NCBI GenBank assembly: GCA_947628585.1
Contig: CANRAL010000008.1
Location: forward strand, 1 to 40,652
Origin: an uncultured Bacilli bacterium
GTDB lineage: Bacteria; Bacillota_I; Bacilli_A; RF39; UBA660
DNA length: 40,652 nt
Direction: 5' to 3'
Made by a program: the position numbers and the translations under genes. Shown here in pieces: positions 1 through 9,733 of the stretch. The notes below the pieces were generated by a model that saw only the letters and a program-made list of their open reading frames with translations, was not told the DNA's origin and did no database searches. Position 1 is the stretch's first letter; the number at the start of each line of letters is the position of its first letter.

Positions 1-2
1 CA

Positions 3-968
3 GTATATACAGATCCATTAGAAGGACCAACAGTATATATAAATAATTATTCATCAACGGAAAATACAATAACAGTAAATGCCATAGGATCAAGAGGATC
101 TGGAGCATTATCAAGATATGAGTTTTATAAAAATGGAAGTAGATATTCAAGTTGTACAACATCTACGACAAGTACTCGAGCATCATGTACATTCTCAGGC
201 TTAAGTTCTGATACAAGATATGAAATAGAAGTAAGGTTATTCGATGTAAATGGATTATATGATACAGATAGTGATACAATATGGACTGAAGAAGAAGTAA
301 GTTATGATGGTATAGTAACAGATAGTAGTTGTAGTGGAAGTGATGAAATAGGTAAAGCTTATTATAAAAATGGTACAAAGTTAGAATATGGAACATATCG
401 TGGAACTAGCATAGATATAAAAGAAAATGGTGGTTGGGAATGGATAACAAACCCAAAAGGTTGGTATTATATAAAAGATGGTTGTATAAAAAAAGGTTGG
501 ATATATAGTGACCAAGGAAAATGCAGTTCACATTGGTTTTATGCAAATAGTGATCAATACTCAAGTGATTATGGGAAAATGTTATCTGGATGGCAAGATT
601 TAAAAGAATCTGGAAAAATGCATACATTTTATTTATCTGAAGGAGGAAGCTATGGAACGGCTGGATGTATGGTTACAAATAAATCAGGTATTTCGAAACC
701 TGGGTGCTCATGTGGAGCTAGTGTAGATGGTTCAGGCTATTACACAGGCTGTGATAGTTGTTGTACTGGAGGCTATTATACTGATTGGACTTATAGTTAT
801 TCAGGTTATTTAGGACTTGCAGATTTACAACAATTAAAAGTATCAACTTGTAGTGGAGCAAATTTCACACAGGATACATCTAAAAGAAGCTGTAGTACTT
901 ATGGGGGTGGTACGCAATATTGTAAATGTGATTACTATAAAAGAAGCTGGGTAGCACGTACTTGCTAG
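3..968 (+). CDS. C-terminal part of a large secreted/surface protein (5' truncated by the window): Fn3-like segment, cell-wall-binding-like Gly-Trp repeat (GWYYIKDGCIKKGW), Cys-rich C-terminus
   Basis: Frame 3 is open from base 3 through the stop at 966-968; the track ORF 579..968 is only its tail. Translation includes SRYEFYKNG...FSGLSSDTRYEIEVRLFDVNG and GWEWITNPKGWYYIKDGCIKKGWIYSDQGK. Confidence 0.8.
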   Translation, partial: VYTDPLEGPTVYINNYSSTENTITVNAIGSRGSGALSRYEFYKNGSRYSSCTTSTTSTRASCTFSGLSSDTRYEIEVRLFDVNGLYDTDSDTIWTEEEVSYDGIVTDSSCSGSDEIGKAYYKNGTKLEYGTYRGTSIDIKENGGWEWITNPKGWYYIKDGCIKKGWIYSDQGKCSSHWFYANSDQYSSDYGKMLSGWQDLKESGKMHTFYLSEGGSYGTAGCMVTNKSGISKPGCSCGASVDGSGYYTGCDSCCTGGYYTDWTYSYSGYLGLADLQQLKVSTCSGANFTQDTSKRSCSTYGGGTQYCKCDYYKRSWVARTC

Positions 969-1004
969 TATTAAAGGAATTACTTATTTAGGAGGTTTAA
1001 TATA

Positions 1005-1463
1005 GTGAAAATAAAAAATAATTGGCAAATAATTGAAACCATTTTAATTGTAATATTATTAATAACGCTTGGGATTATAAGCATCCTAATAGTAATTAAA
1101 AAAAATGAAATGACAGAACCAACTGAATTTGCAAATAAGTTTACCGGAACAATAGATTGTATTAAAGAAATGTCTGGAGAACAATTTTATAAAATTTATT
1201 TATTAGATGTTATAGATGTAAAAGAAGAAGTAGTTGAAGATCGAACCCCCTTTTATAAAGTGGTTTATTTAGATAAAGACAATTATGAAGGCTTTAAAAT
1301 AAACGAAAAGGTAAAAAATCCAGAATATGATGATTCTACATTAACAATAATATATGAACGTAATGATAATGAAGATTTATATATTAATAATCAAAATTAT
1401 AAAGAATTCATTCAAGATTTAGAAAAAAATTATGGATATAAATGTGATGATGTAAATAGTTAA
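1005..1463 (+). CDS. Small membrane-anchored extracytoplasmic protein, tandem paralog 1
   Basis: GTG start after AGGAGG; N-terminal TM helix; soluble domain with one Cys mid-domain and one near the C-terminus (NYGYKCDD). Confidence 0.7.
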   Translation: MKIKNNWQIIETILIVILLITLGIISILIVIKKNEMTEPTEFANKFTGTIDCIKEMSGEQFYKIYLLDVIDVKEEVVEDRTPFYKVVYLDKDNYEGFKINEKVKNPEYDDSTLTIIYERNDNEDLYINNQNYKEFIQDLEKNYGYKCDDVNS

Positions 1464-1563
1464 TTACATTATGATAATAACAATAGTATTTATTATTATC
1501 AATTTACTAAAAATAAAAATGAAATTAAAGAAAAAACAATGTAAATAAAGAAAGGAATTAAAA

Positions 1564-2049
1564 ATGGAAAAAAAAGATAATAAAAAAGTAATGGTATTGA
1601 TTGTTAGTATTGTAGTTATTATAGTCATTGTAATAATTGCTTTAGTAGTTGCTAAGGGTAATAAAGAACCTAAAGGTAATGAACAAGATACTAATATTAC
1701 CAATACTAAATTAGAGAAGTTAGAAGGTTATACTAAAAAATGTACTATTGAAGAGTTAAGTGAAGGATATCATTTATACACGGTTGTTAATATGAAAATA
1801 AGTGGGGATAGATTAATATCTTCTCAAAATACTATGAAATTGACATTTGATAATAAAGATGATTATAATAGAGAAAAAGAAAATTTAGAAGTTGGAGAAG
1901 ATGTTATATTTGATGAAGATAATTTAACTATTGAATATATATCTGGAGATGTAACTGATTTTACTAAAAGTATTTCTGGAGGCGATAGTTATGAAAACTA
2001 TAAAAATTATAAAGCTTCTTTAGAAGAACTTGGATATAGTTGTGAATAG
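1564..2049 (+). CDS. Small membrane-anchored extracytoplasmic protein, tandem paralog 2
   Basis: TM helix at the N-terminus, same layout, ends in LEELGYSCE; SD aaagga upstream. Confidence 0.75.
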   Translation: MEKKDNKKVMVLIVSIVVIIVIVIIALVVAKGNKEPKGNEQDTNITNTKLEKLEGYTKKCTIEELSEGYHLYTVVNMKISGDRLISSQNTMKLTFDNKDDYNREKENLEVGEDVIFDEDNLTIEYISGDVTDFTKSISGGDSYENYKNYKASLEELGYSCE

Positions 2050-2057
2050 GAGGAACA

Positions 2058-2531
2058 ATGAAAAAAAATTTGAATGCTAGATTAATTATTGTAATAGTAT
2101 TTGTCTTGGTATTAATTGGCGTCATAATAGCCTTTATAATAGGTAGTAGAAAAGAAGAATATCAAGATGAAGAAATTCCTGATATAACTTTAAAAGGAAT
2201 TGTAGCGGATCATAAATGTGAAGTAGAAATAGAAGATGCCGATGATAAAACAAAAACATTTATAATTGAAAATTTTGAAGTAGATGGGGACCGTATATTA
2301 TCAAGTGTTACAACTAGTAGAATTGAATGTAGTGATAAAGAAACATTTGAAAAATTAAAATCTGAAAATGATTATGGTAATAATGTAGCCTATGATGATA
2401 AACAATTTATTATTTTATATCAAGTAAATGATAAATTAGATTATACTAAAAATGAAGATGGTGAAGATGTAACTGTTAGTTATGAAGAATATACAATTGA
2501 TATGGAAAGTTTAGGTAGTACCTGTAAATAG
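2058..2531 (+). CDS. Small membrane-anchored extracytoplasmic protein, tandem paralog 3
   Basis: SD aggagg, TM helix, same layout, ends in MESLGSTCK; shares a DRILSS-type motif with paralog 2 (DRLISS). Confidence 0.75.
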   Translation: MKKNLNARLIIVIVFVLVLIGVIIAFIIGSRKEEYQDEEIPDITLKGIVADHKCEVEIEDADDKTKTFIIENFEVDGDRILSSVTTSRIECSDKETFEKLKSENDYGNNVAYDDKQFIILYQVNDKLDYTKNEDGEDVTVSYEEYTIDMESLGSTCK

Positions 2532-2567
2532 AAAAGTTAGTACAAAAAAAGTATTAACTTTTTTTAA
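2532..2567 (+). terminator. Rho-independent terminator
   Basis: Stem AAAAGTTAGTAC (2532-2543) / GTATTAACTTTT (2551-2562), one G-U pair, followed by a T-run. Confidence 0.8.
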
Positions 2568-2638
2568 AAATATTTCTATTAACATAAAATATATGATAAA
2601 ATAGTAAGTAGCAAAAGTTTTAAAAGAGGTGCTTTACT

Positions 2639-3424
2639 ATGGCTAAAATTATATCATTAGTTAATCAAAAAGGAGGAGTAGGTAAAACTACTACTAGTAT
2701 TAATTTGGCAGCAGCCTTAGGTAAATATAATAAAAAAGTTTTATTGATTGATATGGATCCTCAAAGTAATGCTACAACTGGACTAGGTTTAAATTCTAAT
2801 GATATTAATAGTGATGTATATGAACTTATCACAGGTCAAAGTACTATAGAAGAAGCTATAATTAAAACTAAGTTTCAAAATTTAAGTATTATTCCTTCGA
2901 CAATTAATCTCGCGGGAATAGATGTTGAATTTGTTAAAAAAATGTTAACCGATAAAAGTTTTAAACAAAATTTTCAATTGAAAATGCAATTGGATAAAAT
3001 AAAAAATAATTATGATTATATTATTATTGATTGCCAACCATCTTTGGGATTAGGGACTATGAATGCATTAGTAGCTAGCGATTCCGTTATTATTCCTGTT
3101 CAATGTGAATTTTATGCTTTAGAAGGAATAACTCAATTATTAACCACAATTATAACTATTCAAAATAGTATGAATGCTAGTTTAAGAATTGAAGGAGTGC
3201 TTCTTACAATGTTAGATGGAAGAACTAATATTGGTTTAGAAGTTATTGAAGAAATTCGAAAATATTTTGGCGATAAAGTATTTAATACAATTATTCCTCG
3301 ATTAGTTCGCTTAGTAGAAGCCCCTAGCCATGGTAAACCAATTAATGAATATGATCCCACGAGTAGGGCAACAGAAGCCTACCAAAATTTAGCAAAGGAA
3401 GTGATTAGTAGAGATGGAGACTAA
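2639..3424 (+). CDS. parA: Chromosome partitioning ATPase ParA/Soj
   Basis: MAKIISLVNQKGGVGKTTTSINLAAALG deviant Walker A; full-length ParA family pattern. Confidence 0.97.
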   Translation: MAKIISLVNQKGGVGKTTTSINLAAALGKYNKKVLLIDMDPQSNATTGLGLNSNDINSDVYELITGQSTIEEAIIKTKFQNLSIIPSTINLAGIDVEFVKKMLTDKSFKQNFQLKMQLDKIKNNYDYIIIDCQPSLGLGTMNALVASDSVIIPVQCEFYALEGITQLLTTIITIQNSMNASLRIEGVLLTMLDGRTNIGLEVIEEIRKYFGDKVFNTIIPRLVRLVEAPSHGKPINEYDPTSRATEAYQNLAKEVISRDGD

Positions 3425-4283
3425 GAAAAAAGCATTAGGGAAAGGATTGGAACAATTATTTTCTAATTCGGTAATTGATTTCGATAATTTTGAACAAAGT
3501 ATTGTTAAAGAAAGTCAAAATGATGTTGTCGAAATAAATTTAGATGAAATAAGAAGTAATCCTTATCAACCTCGTAAAACATTTAATACGGAATCTTTAA
3601 ATGAATTAGCAACATCTATAAAAGAATATGGTTTATTGCAACCAATTATTGTAAAAAAAAGTATTAAAGGATATGAATTAGTTGCTGGGGAAAGAAGAAC
3701 TAAAGCCGCGAAAATTGCCGGTTTAACTACGATTCCCGCGATTATAAAAGATTTTACTGATCAAGAAATGATGGAATTAGCTTTAATTGAAAATATTCAA
3801 AGAGAAGATTTAAATCCTATTGATGAAGCCATTTCCATTAGTAATATAATTAAATTAAGAGGATATACGCAAGAAGAGTTCGCGGAAAAAATGGGCAAAA
3901 GTAGAAGTTATGTTACTAATATATTAGGTTTATTAAAATTACCTGAAGATGTTAAAAAATTAGTAGAAAAAAAAGAAATATCTATGTCTCATGCTCGGGT
4001 ATTAAGTAAAATGGATGATGAAGAAAAAATAGCTGATTTAGCTCAAAAAATTATGAAAGAGGAAATGTCAGTTCGCGATTTAGAAAATTTAGCTAAAGTG
4101 GAAACTTCTCCTCGAAAAATAAAAATTCATCAAGATAATAGTTATCATATATATGAAAATTTAGTAATGGAAAAATTAAATACTAAAGTAAGAATAAATA
4201 AAAATAAAATGGAAATATATTTTTCCGATAAAGAAGAATTAGAAAAATTATTAGAAAAAATTAATATAAATATTGAGGATTAA
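3414..4283 (+). CDS. parB: Chromosome partitioning protein ParB/Spo0J
   Basis: ALGKGLEQLF..., IRSNPYQPRK, GERRTKAA, LIENIQREDLNPI motifs; overlaps the end of parA. Confidence 0.97.
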   Translation: METKKKALGKGLEQLFSNSVIDFDNFEQSIVKESQNDVVEINLDEIRSNPYQPRKTFNTESLNELATSIKEYGLLQPIIVKKSIKGYELVAGERRTKAAKIAGLTTIPAIIKDFTDQEMMELALIENIQREDLNPIDEAISISNIIKLRGYTQEEFAEKMGKSRSYVTNILGLLKLPEDVKKLVEKKEISMSHARVLSKMDDEEKIADLAQKIMKEEMSVRDLENLAKVETSPRKIKIHQDNSYHIYENLVMEKLNTKVRINKNKMEIYFSDKEELEKLLEKININIED

Positions 4284-4284
4284 A

Positions 4285-4485
4285 ATGGATAAAAACTTTA
4301 AATTAAATGATGAAGTTATTATGCGGAAAAATCATGCTTGTGGCACTAATAGATGGCTTATCATTCGCGATGGCGTAGATATTAAAATTAAGTGTCTTAA
4401 TTGTGGACGAGAAATAATGATGGATCGTTTAGAGTTTATGAGAAAGTTAAAAAAGGTGGTAAATCTTGAAAAAGAAAAGAATTAG
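4285..4485 (+). CDS. DUF951 family small protein
   Basis: KNHACGTNRWLIIRDGVDIKIKCLNCGREIMMDR; located between parB and ychF as in other Firmicutes. ATG at 4285 is a better start than 4273. Confidence 0.9.
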   Translation: MDKNFKLNDEVIMRKNHACGTNRWLIIRDGVDIKIKCLNCGREIMMDRLEFMRKLKKVVNLEKEKN

Positions 4486-6013
4486 AGAAAAAATTGGTTG
4501 GCATCCCGTGATGATGTATTTGCTTTTAAGCTTAATTGTTATTATTTTAAGTGGTATTTTATCATGGTTTAATGTTCAAGCAACTTATAATCAAGTTTCA
4601 ACTGTTACGGGAGAATATAATGTAACAACAGAAGCAGTGAATTCTTTATTTAATTTAAGTGGTTTAAAATATATTTTTACTAATACAGTTTCTAATTTTG
4701 CTAATTTTACTGTTTTAAGTCATTTAATAATTATTTTATTAGGAATTGGGGTAATGGAAAAGAGTGGCTTTTTAAAAACTTTAGTTACAATATTAACTAA
4801 AAGAACCAAAAAAACAACTGTTACCTTTCTTTTAATTTTAGCTTGTTTAATATCTAGTATTATTGGAGATTTAGCTTATATTATTTTTATCCCTTTAAGT
4901 GCCTTATTATTTCTTTATGGTAAAAGAAATCCGATATTGGGAATGATTGCCTCTTTTGCTTCTTTAACCTGTGGTTCGGCGATAAGTATTTTTTTAACTA
5001 GTGTTGATTCTAGTTTAAGAAATATTACTATTTTAAATAGTCAAATATTAATTGGTTCTTATACCATATCACCTTTTGCTTTTATTTTTATCATGAGCAT
5101 AACGGTATTAATATTAGCTTTTCTTTTAACAAATATTACCGAAAATATTGTTGCTAAAAGATTAGAAAAATACGAATTTAATGAAGAAGAGGAAGTTGTT
5201 GATGAAATAACTTTAACTAAAAGCAAAATGCGAGGATTAGCTTTTGCAGGAATTGTTGGCTTAATTTATTTAATAATTTTTATTTATAATATAATTCCCG
5301 GGTTACCTTTTTCGGGTAATTTGTTAGATTATCATCAAGAGCTATATATTGATAAATTATTTAGTTATGAATCGTTTTTTAGTAATGGTTTCGTCTTTAT
5401 AATAGCATTTTTCTTTATTCTTTTAGGATTAAGTTATGGAATAGGGGCTAAAACTATTAAAAACAATAAAGATTTTATTGATGGATTAGGTCATTCTTTA
5501 AATGGCATAGGTAAAATATTAGTTATGATTTTCGCGGCAGCTACTTTTATTAGTATTTTTAAACAAACTAATATTGGTAATGTTTTAACTGTTACTTTAG
5601 CTAATTTACTAGATAATACTTCATTTAATGGTTTGGCTTTGTTACTTCTTTTATTTATTATATCGATTATTTCCACTTTGTTTTTGCCAAGTAGTGTTTC
5701 CAAATGGACTATTTTGGCAACAACAGCAATTCCGGCTTTAATGAAAGCGGGAATATCACCTGAGTTTGGCCAAGTTGTATTTCGATTTGGGGAAAGTGTT
5801 TCCTTAGGATTAACTCCAATATTTGCTTATTTTATTGTTTACTTAGCCTATTTAGAAAATTATAGTCAAAATGAAAAAAATATTAGTTTATTTAAAGCCA
5901 TAAAGGTTCAATTACCATATACAATTACTACTTTCTTAGTTTTCTTAGCAATTATTGTTTTATGGTATATCATTGGTTTACCTTTAGGTATATCAAGTAG
6001 TGTTGCTTTATAG
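4466..6013 (+). CDS. AbgT-family (p-aminobenzoyl-glutamate type) transporter
   Basis: Multi-TM protein with AbgT-like layout (N-terminal GWHPVMMYLLLSL, FANFTVLSHLIIILLGIGVMEKSG, SSVSKWTILATTAIPALMKAGISPE). Confidence 0.85.
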   Translation: MKKKRIREKIGWHPVMMYLLLSLIVIILSGILSWFNVQATYNQVSTVTGEYNVTTEAVNSLFNLSGLKYIFTNTVSNFANFTVLSHLIIILLGIGVMEKSGFLKTLVTILTKRTKKTTVTFLLILACLISSIIGDLAYIIFIPLSALLFLYGKRNPILGMIASFASLTCGSAISIFLTSVDSSLRNITILNSQILIGSYTISPFAFIFIMSITVLILAFLLTNITENIVAKRLEKYEFNEEEEVVDEITLTKSKMRGLAFAGIVGLIYLIIFIYNIIPGLPFSGNLLDYHQELYIDKLFSYESFFSNGFVFIIAFFFILLGLSYGIGAKTIKNNKDFIDGLGHSLNGIGKILVMIFAAATFISIFKQTNIGNVLTVTLANLLDNTSFNGLALLLLLFIISIISTLFLPSSVSKWTILATTAIPALMKAGISPEFGQVVFRFGESVSLGLTPIFAYFIVYLAYLENYSQNEKNISLFKAIKVQLPYTITTFLVFLAIIVLWYIIGLPLGISSSVAL

Positions 6014-6029
6014 ATAGGGGGAATTAAAA

Positions 6030-7130
6030 ATGTCTTTAAAAGCGGGAATTGTTGGGTTACCAAATGTTGGTAAATCAACTTTGTTTAATGCAATTACGAA
6101 AAAAAATATTTTAGCGGCTAATTATCCATTTGCCACTATTGAACCAAACGTGGGAGTGGTTTTTGTTCCAGATAAAAGATTGGATTTTTTGAAAGAACTA
6201 TATCACCCTGAAAGAGTTATTCCTACGACCTTTGAATTCACGGATATCGCTGGTTTAGTTAAAGGTGCTCATCAAGGTGAAGGTTTAGGAAATAAATTTT
6301 TATCTCATATTCGAGAAGTTGATGCCATAGTAGAAGTTGTTCGTTGTTTTGATGATGCTAACATTACCCATGTAAGTGGGGAAACTAATCCTATTCGGGA
6401 TATTGAAATTATTAATGTTGAATTAATTCTCGCGGATTTAGATATTGTTTTAAATCGTCTAGGGAAAATTGAAAAAAAGGCCGATACAACGAAAGAAAAA
6501 GATGTCGTATTAGAAAGAGATACCTTAAGAAAAGCCAAAGATGCTCTAGAAAAAAATATTCCGTTACGTAATTTAGAATTAACTAAAGATGAATTACAAG
6601 TAATTAAGAATTTTAATTTCCTAACTTTAAAACCAATAATATATGCTGCGAATGTTGATGAAGATACGGTGGCAGTTGGAGATAATGATTACTCTTTACA
6701 AGTAAAAGAATATGCAGCGAAAGAAAATAATGGGGTTATTGTTATGTGTTGTAAGTTAGAAGAAGATTTATCTAATTTAGAAGAGGAAGAAAAAAAAGAA
6801 TTATTAGCTTCCGTGGGAGTAAATAATAGTGGTTTAGATAAACTTATATTTGCTACTTATGACTTATTAGGTCTAGCTACTTTTTTTACCGCGGGAACAG
6901 ATGAATGTCGGGCTTGGACTTTTCATAAAGGATCTAAAGCTCCAGCTTGTGCTGGAATAATACATAATGATTTTGAAAAGGGCTTTATTAAAGCGGAAGT
7001 TATGAGTTTTGATGATTTATTTCTTTTAAAAGATGAAAAGAAAGTAAAAGAAAGTGGTAAGTTGCGAATCGAAGGAAAAGAGTATATAATGAAAGATGGA
7101 GACATATGTTATTTTAGATTTAATGTTTAA
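6030..7130 (+). CDS. ychF: Redox-regulated ribosome-associated GTPase/ATPase YchF
   Basis: MSLKAGIVGLPNVGKSTLFNAITK; DIAGLVKGAHQGEGLGNKFLSHIREVDAI; C-terminal TGS-like region. Confidence 0.97.
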   Translation: MSLKAGIVGLPNVGKSTLFNAITKKNILAANYPFATIEPNVGVVFVPDKRLDFLKELYHPERVIPTTFEFTDIAGLVKGAHQGEGLGNKFLSHIREVDAIVEVVRCFDDANITHVSGETNPIRDIEIINVELILADLDIVLNRLGKIEKKADTTKEKDVVLERDTLRKAKDALEKNIPLRNLELTKDELQVIKNFNFLTLKPIIYAANVDEDTVAVGDNDYSLQVKEYAAKENNGVIVMCCKLEEDLSNLEEEEKKELLASVGVNNSGLDKLIFATYDLLGLATFFTAGTDECRAWTFHKGSKAPACAGIIHNDFEKGFIKAEVMSFDDLFLLKDEKKVKESGKLRIEGKEYIMKDGDICYFRFNV

Positions 7131-7145
7131 GGAGGGATAAAATAT

Positions 7146-7793
7146 ATGAATAAATTGATGCGAAAGGTATTTCTATGGATGACTTTAGGTTTATTAGTTA
7201 CATTTGCTACTGGATATTTTGTTAGTACGAATCCTACGATGTATGAAAATATTTATCAAGGGTCATGGTATATTGCATTTGCTCTTATTGAAATAATTTT
7301 AGTAATCTTTTTATCATTACGAATTAGACGTTTAAAACCTACGACAGCAAAATGTTGTTTTTTGCTCTATTCAGTTGTAAGTGGTTTAACGTTTTCATCA
7401 ATTTTTATTTATTATGATCTAACAAGCATCTTATTCATCTTTGCAATATCAGCTGTATTTTTCTTAATTTTAGCCTTAATTGGTTATTTAACTAAAATTG
7501 ATTTAAGTAAATTAGGAAGTTATTTTTTAATTGGTTTACTGATTATTTTAGTGGTGGGACTAATAAATATTTTCTTAGGTAATACTATGTTGGAATTAAT
7601 TATATCCGTTATTTGTGTATTACTATTTATTGGAGTAACAATATATGATGTTTCTAAATTAAAAATATTAAGTGAAATGGATTTGCCTATAGATAATTTA
7701 GCTATTATGGGAGCCCTAGATTTATATTTAGATTTTGTTAATATCTTTATTAATATGTTATCTTTATTTGGAAAGAGTGATAGTAATGGATAA
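7146..7793 (+). CDS. Bax inhibitor-1 / YccA-like membrane protein
   Basis: Seven-TM-like hydrophobic protein with the BI-1 pattern (FLLYSVVSGLTFSSIF, IGVTIYDVSKLK, ALDLYLDFVNIFINML). Confidence 0.85.
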   Translation: MNKLMRKVFLWMTLGLLVTFATGYFVSTNPTMYENIYQGSWYIAFALIEIILVIFLSLRIRRLKPTTAKCCFLLYSVVSGLTFSSIFIYYDLTSILFIFAISAVFFLILALIGYLTKIDLSKLGSYFLIGLLIILVVGLINIFLGNTMLELIISVICVLLFIGVTIYDVSKLKILSEMDLPIDNLAIMGALDLYLDFVNIFINMLSLFGKSDSNG

Positions 7794-8397
7794 TAGTTTT
7801 AAAAGAGTTTTAGCTTATATAATTGATTTTTTCTTTATTGCTTTGATTGCTAATATGTTAACAATGAATAGTACTTTGAATCCTTATTATAATAAATATA
7901 TGAAATATTATGAAGAAAGTGTTGAATTGCAGAGTAGTTTTCAAAAAGAAGAAATTGATGAAGAAACTTATGTGGAAAAATCAGCACCTCTTAATTATAA
8001 TTTAGCTAAAAGTGGTGTTATTATAAATAGTGTAATGATAGTTTTATTAATTAGTTATTTTGGTATATTTCAATACTTTAATAATGGTCAAACTATTGGT
8101 AAAAAGTTATTTAAATTACAAATAACTAGTAATAATGGTAAAAAATTAAATATTGGTAATTATTTATTACGATGTATTATTTTAAATAGTATTTTATTTC
8201 GATTATTAATTACGATAGGACCTTTTATTTTAAAGGTTGATGCTTTTAATATTTATAATTATACTATTAGTTCTATTGAAACAATTGTTGAATGTGTTTT
8301 ATTTGTTACTTTAATGTTAAAAAAAGATGGTCGTTCAATTCATGATTTAATTTGTAATACTAAAGTAATAACTAATAAAGAAAATACTACAAATTAG
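7786..8397 (+). CDS. RDD family membrane protein
   Basis: MDNSFKRVLAYIIDFFFIALIANML and NGQTIGKKLFKLQI; the start at 7786 overlaps the end of the BI-1 gene. Confidence 0.85.
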   Translation: MDNSFKRVLAYIIDFFFIALIANMLTMNSTLNPYYNKYMKYYEESVELQSSFQKEEIDEETYVEKSAPLNYNLAKSGVIINSVMIVLLISYFGIFQYFNNGQTIGKKLFKLQITSNNGKKLNIGNYLLRCIILNSILFRLLITIGPFILKVDAFNIYNYTISSIETIVECVLFVTLMLKKDGRSIHDLICNTKVITNKENTTN

Positions 8398-8407
8398 TAT
8401 TTTTTTC
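8381..8407 (+). terminator. Rho-independent terminator overlapping the RDD gene stop codon
   Basis: AAAATACT (8381-8388) / AGTATTTT (8396-8403) followed by further Ts. Confidence 0.7.
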
Positions 8408-8459
8408 TTGGCAAAAATATGATAAGATAAATATATGAAATATGAGGGGAGATAGTAAA

Positions 8460-9731
8460 GTGGAAGAAGAACAATTTATTAAAGAAAAGGAAGTAAAACA
8501 TAGTTGGGTAGCTCCGGTTATTATTATTTTAATTATTTTATTGTTGGCAAGTGGAGCTTTAGCTTATTTATTTTATTATAAAAGCACTACTACTTTTATT
8601 GATTCTATTAAAAATAATTTAATAAGTTTTAGTAATGAATTTATAAAAGAAAAAAAATGTAATGATTGTAATACCAAAGATATTAAAATTTCTGGTAATC
8701 TAAAATTAGAAGTATTAGATGATATTAATTATAATATAGAACTTTCTCCTATTAAAAATATGGCTAATATATTATTAAGTTATGGTAGTGATTTAAATAA
8801 AATAGATGGTAATGTAATATTTCAAGATAATAATTTATATTTAAATAGTAATTTATTAGATAATCTCATCAATTTAGGAAAAAGTGATACGGATTTAAAT
8901 ATAGATTTTGAAGATATTGATTATGAATATATTATTAAAACATTAGTGGAATATTATTTTGAAGGTTTAAAAGAAGCTAAATTAGATACTCGTATAGCTG
9001 GTATAAAAGAAAAAATTTATGTTATTACATTAGATGAAGTAAGTAGTAAAAATGCCAATGAAAAATTTGAAAAATTAGTAAGTAGTAATGAAAAATTACA
9101 AATTATTAATGATAATTATGATTTAGATAATTTAGATATTTATCCAATTAGTAAAATTGAAGTAAAAGTAAATATTTGGACTGATCAAATTATAGATTAT
9201 ACCTTTACTTTGCCAGACGTTACTTTAAAAGGAGAATATGATGGTACAAAATATACTTTAGGAGACGAAGATTATAACATCGAACTATATGAAGAAGAAG
9301 AAACTACTCGTCTTTATTTAACTTATTTAGATGAACCTGTAATGACTTTAAAATATGAAAAGGATAAGAAATTAGAATTAAATATTAAAGAAAGTGAAGA
9401 TATATATTTTGATGGTGTTATAAATAAAGAAACTGATAATAAATATAATTATACTTTTAAACTTGAAGGTATGGAAGAATCTTTTAAATTAACTGGTGAT
9501 ATTACTGAAATTGATGAATATACTGCCAAACTTAAAATAAATGGTATTGTAACAGTAGAAGGTGAAAGTTATAATTTTAGTGCCTCATGTGATATTCTTT
9601 TAGGGGATAATTTAGTATCTAAACAAAATGTAAAAAATGCTATTGAAGTAGAAGATTTATCGGAAGAAGAAATTTTAAATATAGTTGGAACAATAGTTAA
9701 TGTTTTAGGTATACCAGGAATTGAGGCATAA
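8460..9731 (+). CDS. Membrane-anchored protein of unknown function (single N-terminal TM, large extracytoplasmic region)
   Basis: GTG at 8460 is well spaced from gagggga; TM segment VAPVIIILIILLLASGALAYLFYY; long beta-rich-looking ectodomain. Confidence 0.75.
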   Translation: MEEEQFIKEKEVKHSWVAPVIIILIILLLASGALAYLFYYKSTTTFIDSIKNNLISFSNEFIKEKKCNDCNTKDIKISGNLKLEVLDDINYNIELSPIKNMANILLSYGSDLNKIDGNVIFQDNNLYLNSNLLDNLINLGKSDTDLNIDFEDIDYEYIIKTLVEYYFEGLKEAKLDTRIAGIKEKIYVITLDEVSSKNANEKFEKLVSSNEKLQIINDNYDLDNLDIYPISKIEVKVNIWTDQIIDYTFTLPDVTLKGEYDGTKYTLGDEDYNIELYEEEETTRLYLTYLDEPVMTLKYEKDKKLELNIKESEDIYFDGVINKETDNKYNYTFKLEGMEESFKLTGDITEIDEYTAKLKINGIVTVEGESYNFSASCDILLGDNLVSKQNVKNAIEVEDLSEEEILNIVGTIVNVLGIPGIEA

Positions 9732-9733
9732 AA

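Noticed and set aside
163-627. Minus-strand track ORFs 163..396 and 406..627
   Set aside because: Low-complexity antisense ORFs on the continuous plus-strand surface-protein frame, with no SD or protein-like composition.
1464-1703. Minus-strand ORF 1464..1703
   Set aside because: Low-complexity hydrophobic translation overlapping the start of paralog 2.
2639-4283. parS site near parAB
   Set aside because: No match resembling TGTTTCACGTGAAACA was noticed by eye; a computed search would be needed to exclude degenerate copies.
3160-7105. Minus-strand ORFs inside parA, AbgT and ychF (3160..3360, 5491..5703, 6305..6538, 6923..7105)
   Set aside because: Antisense to well-supported conserved genes; no independent evidence.
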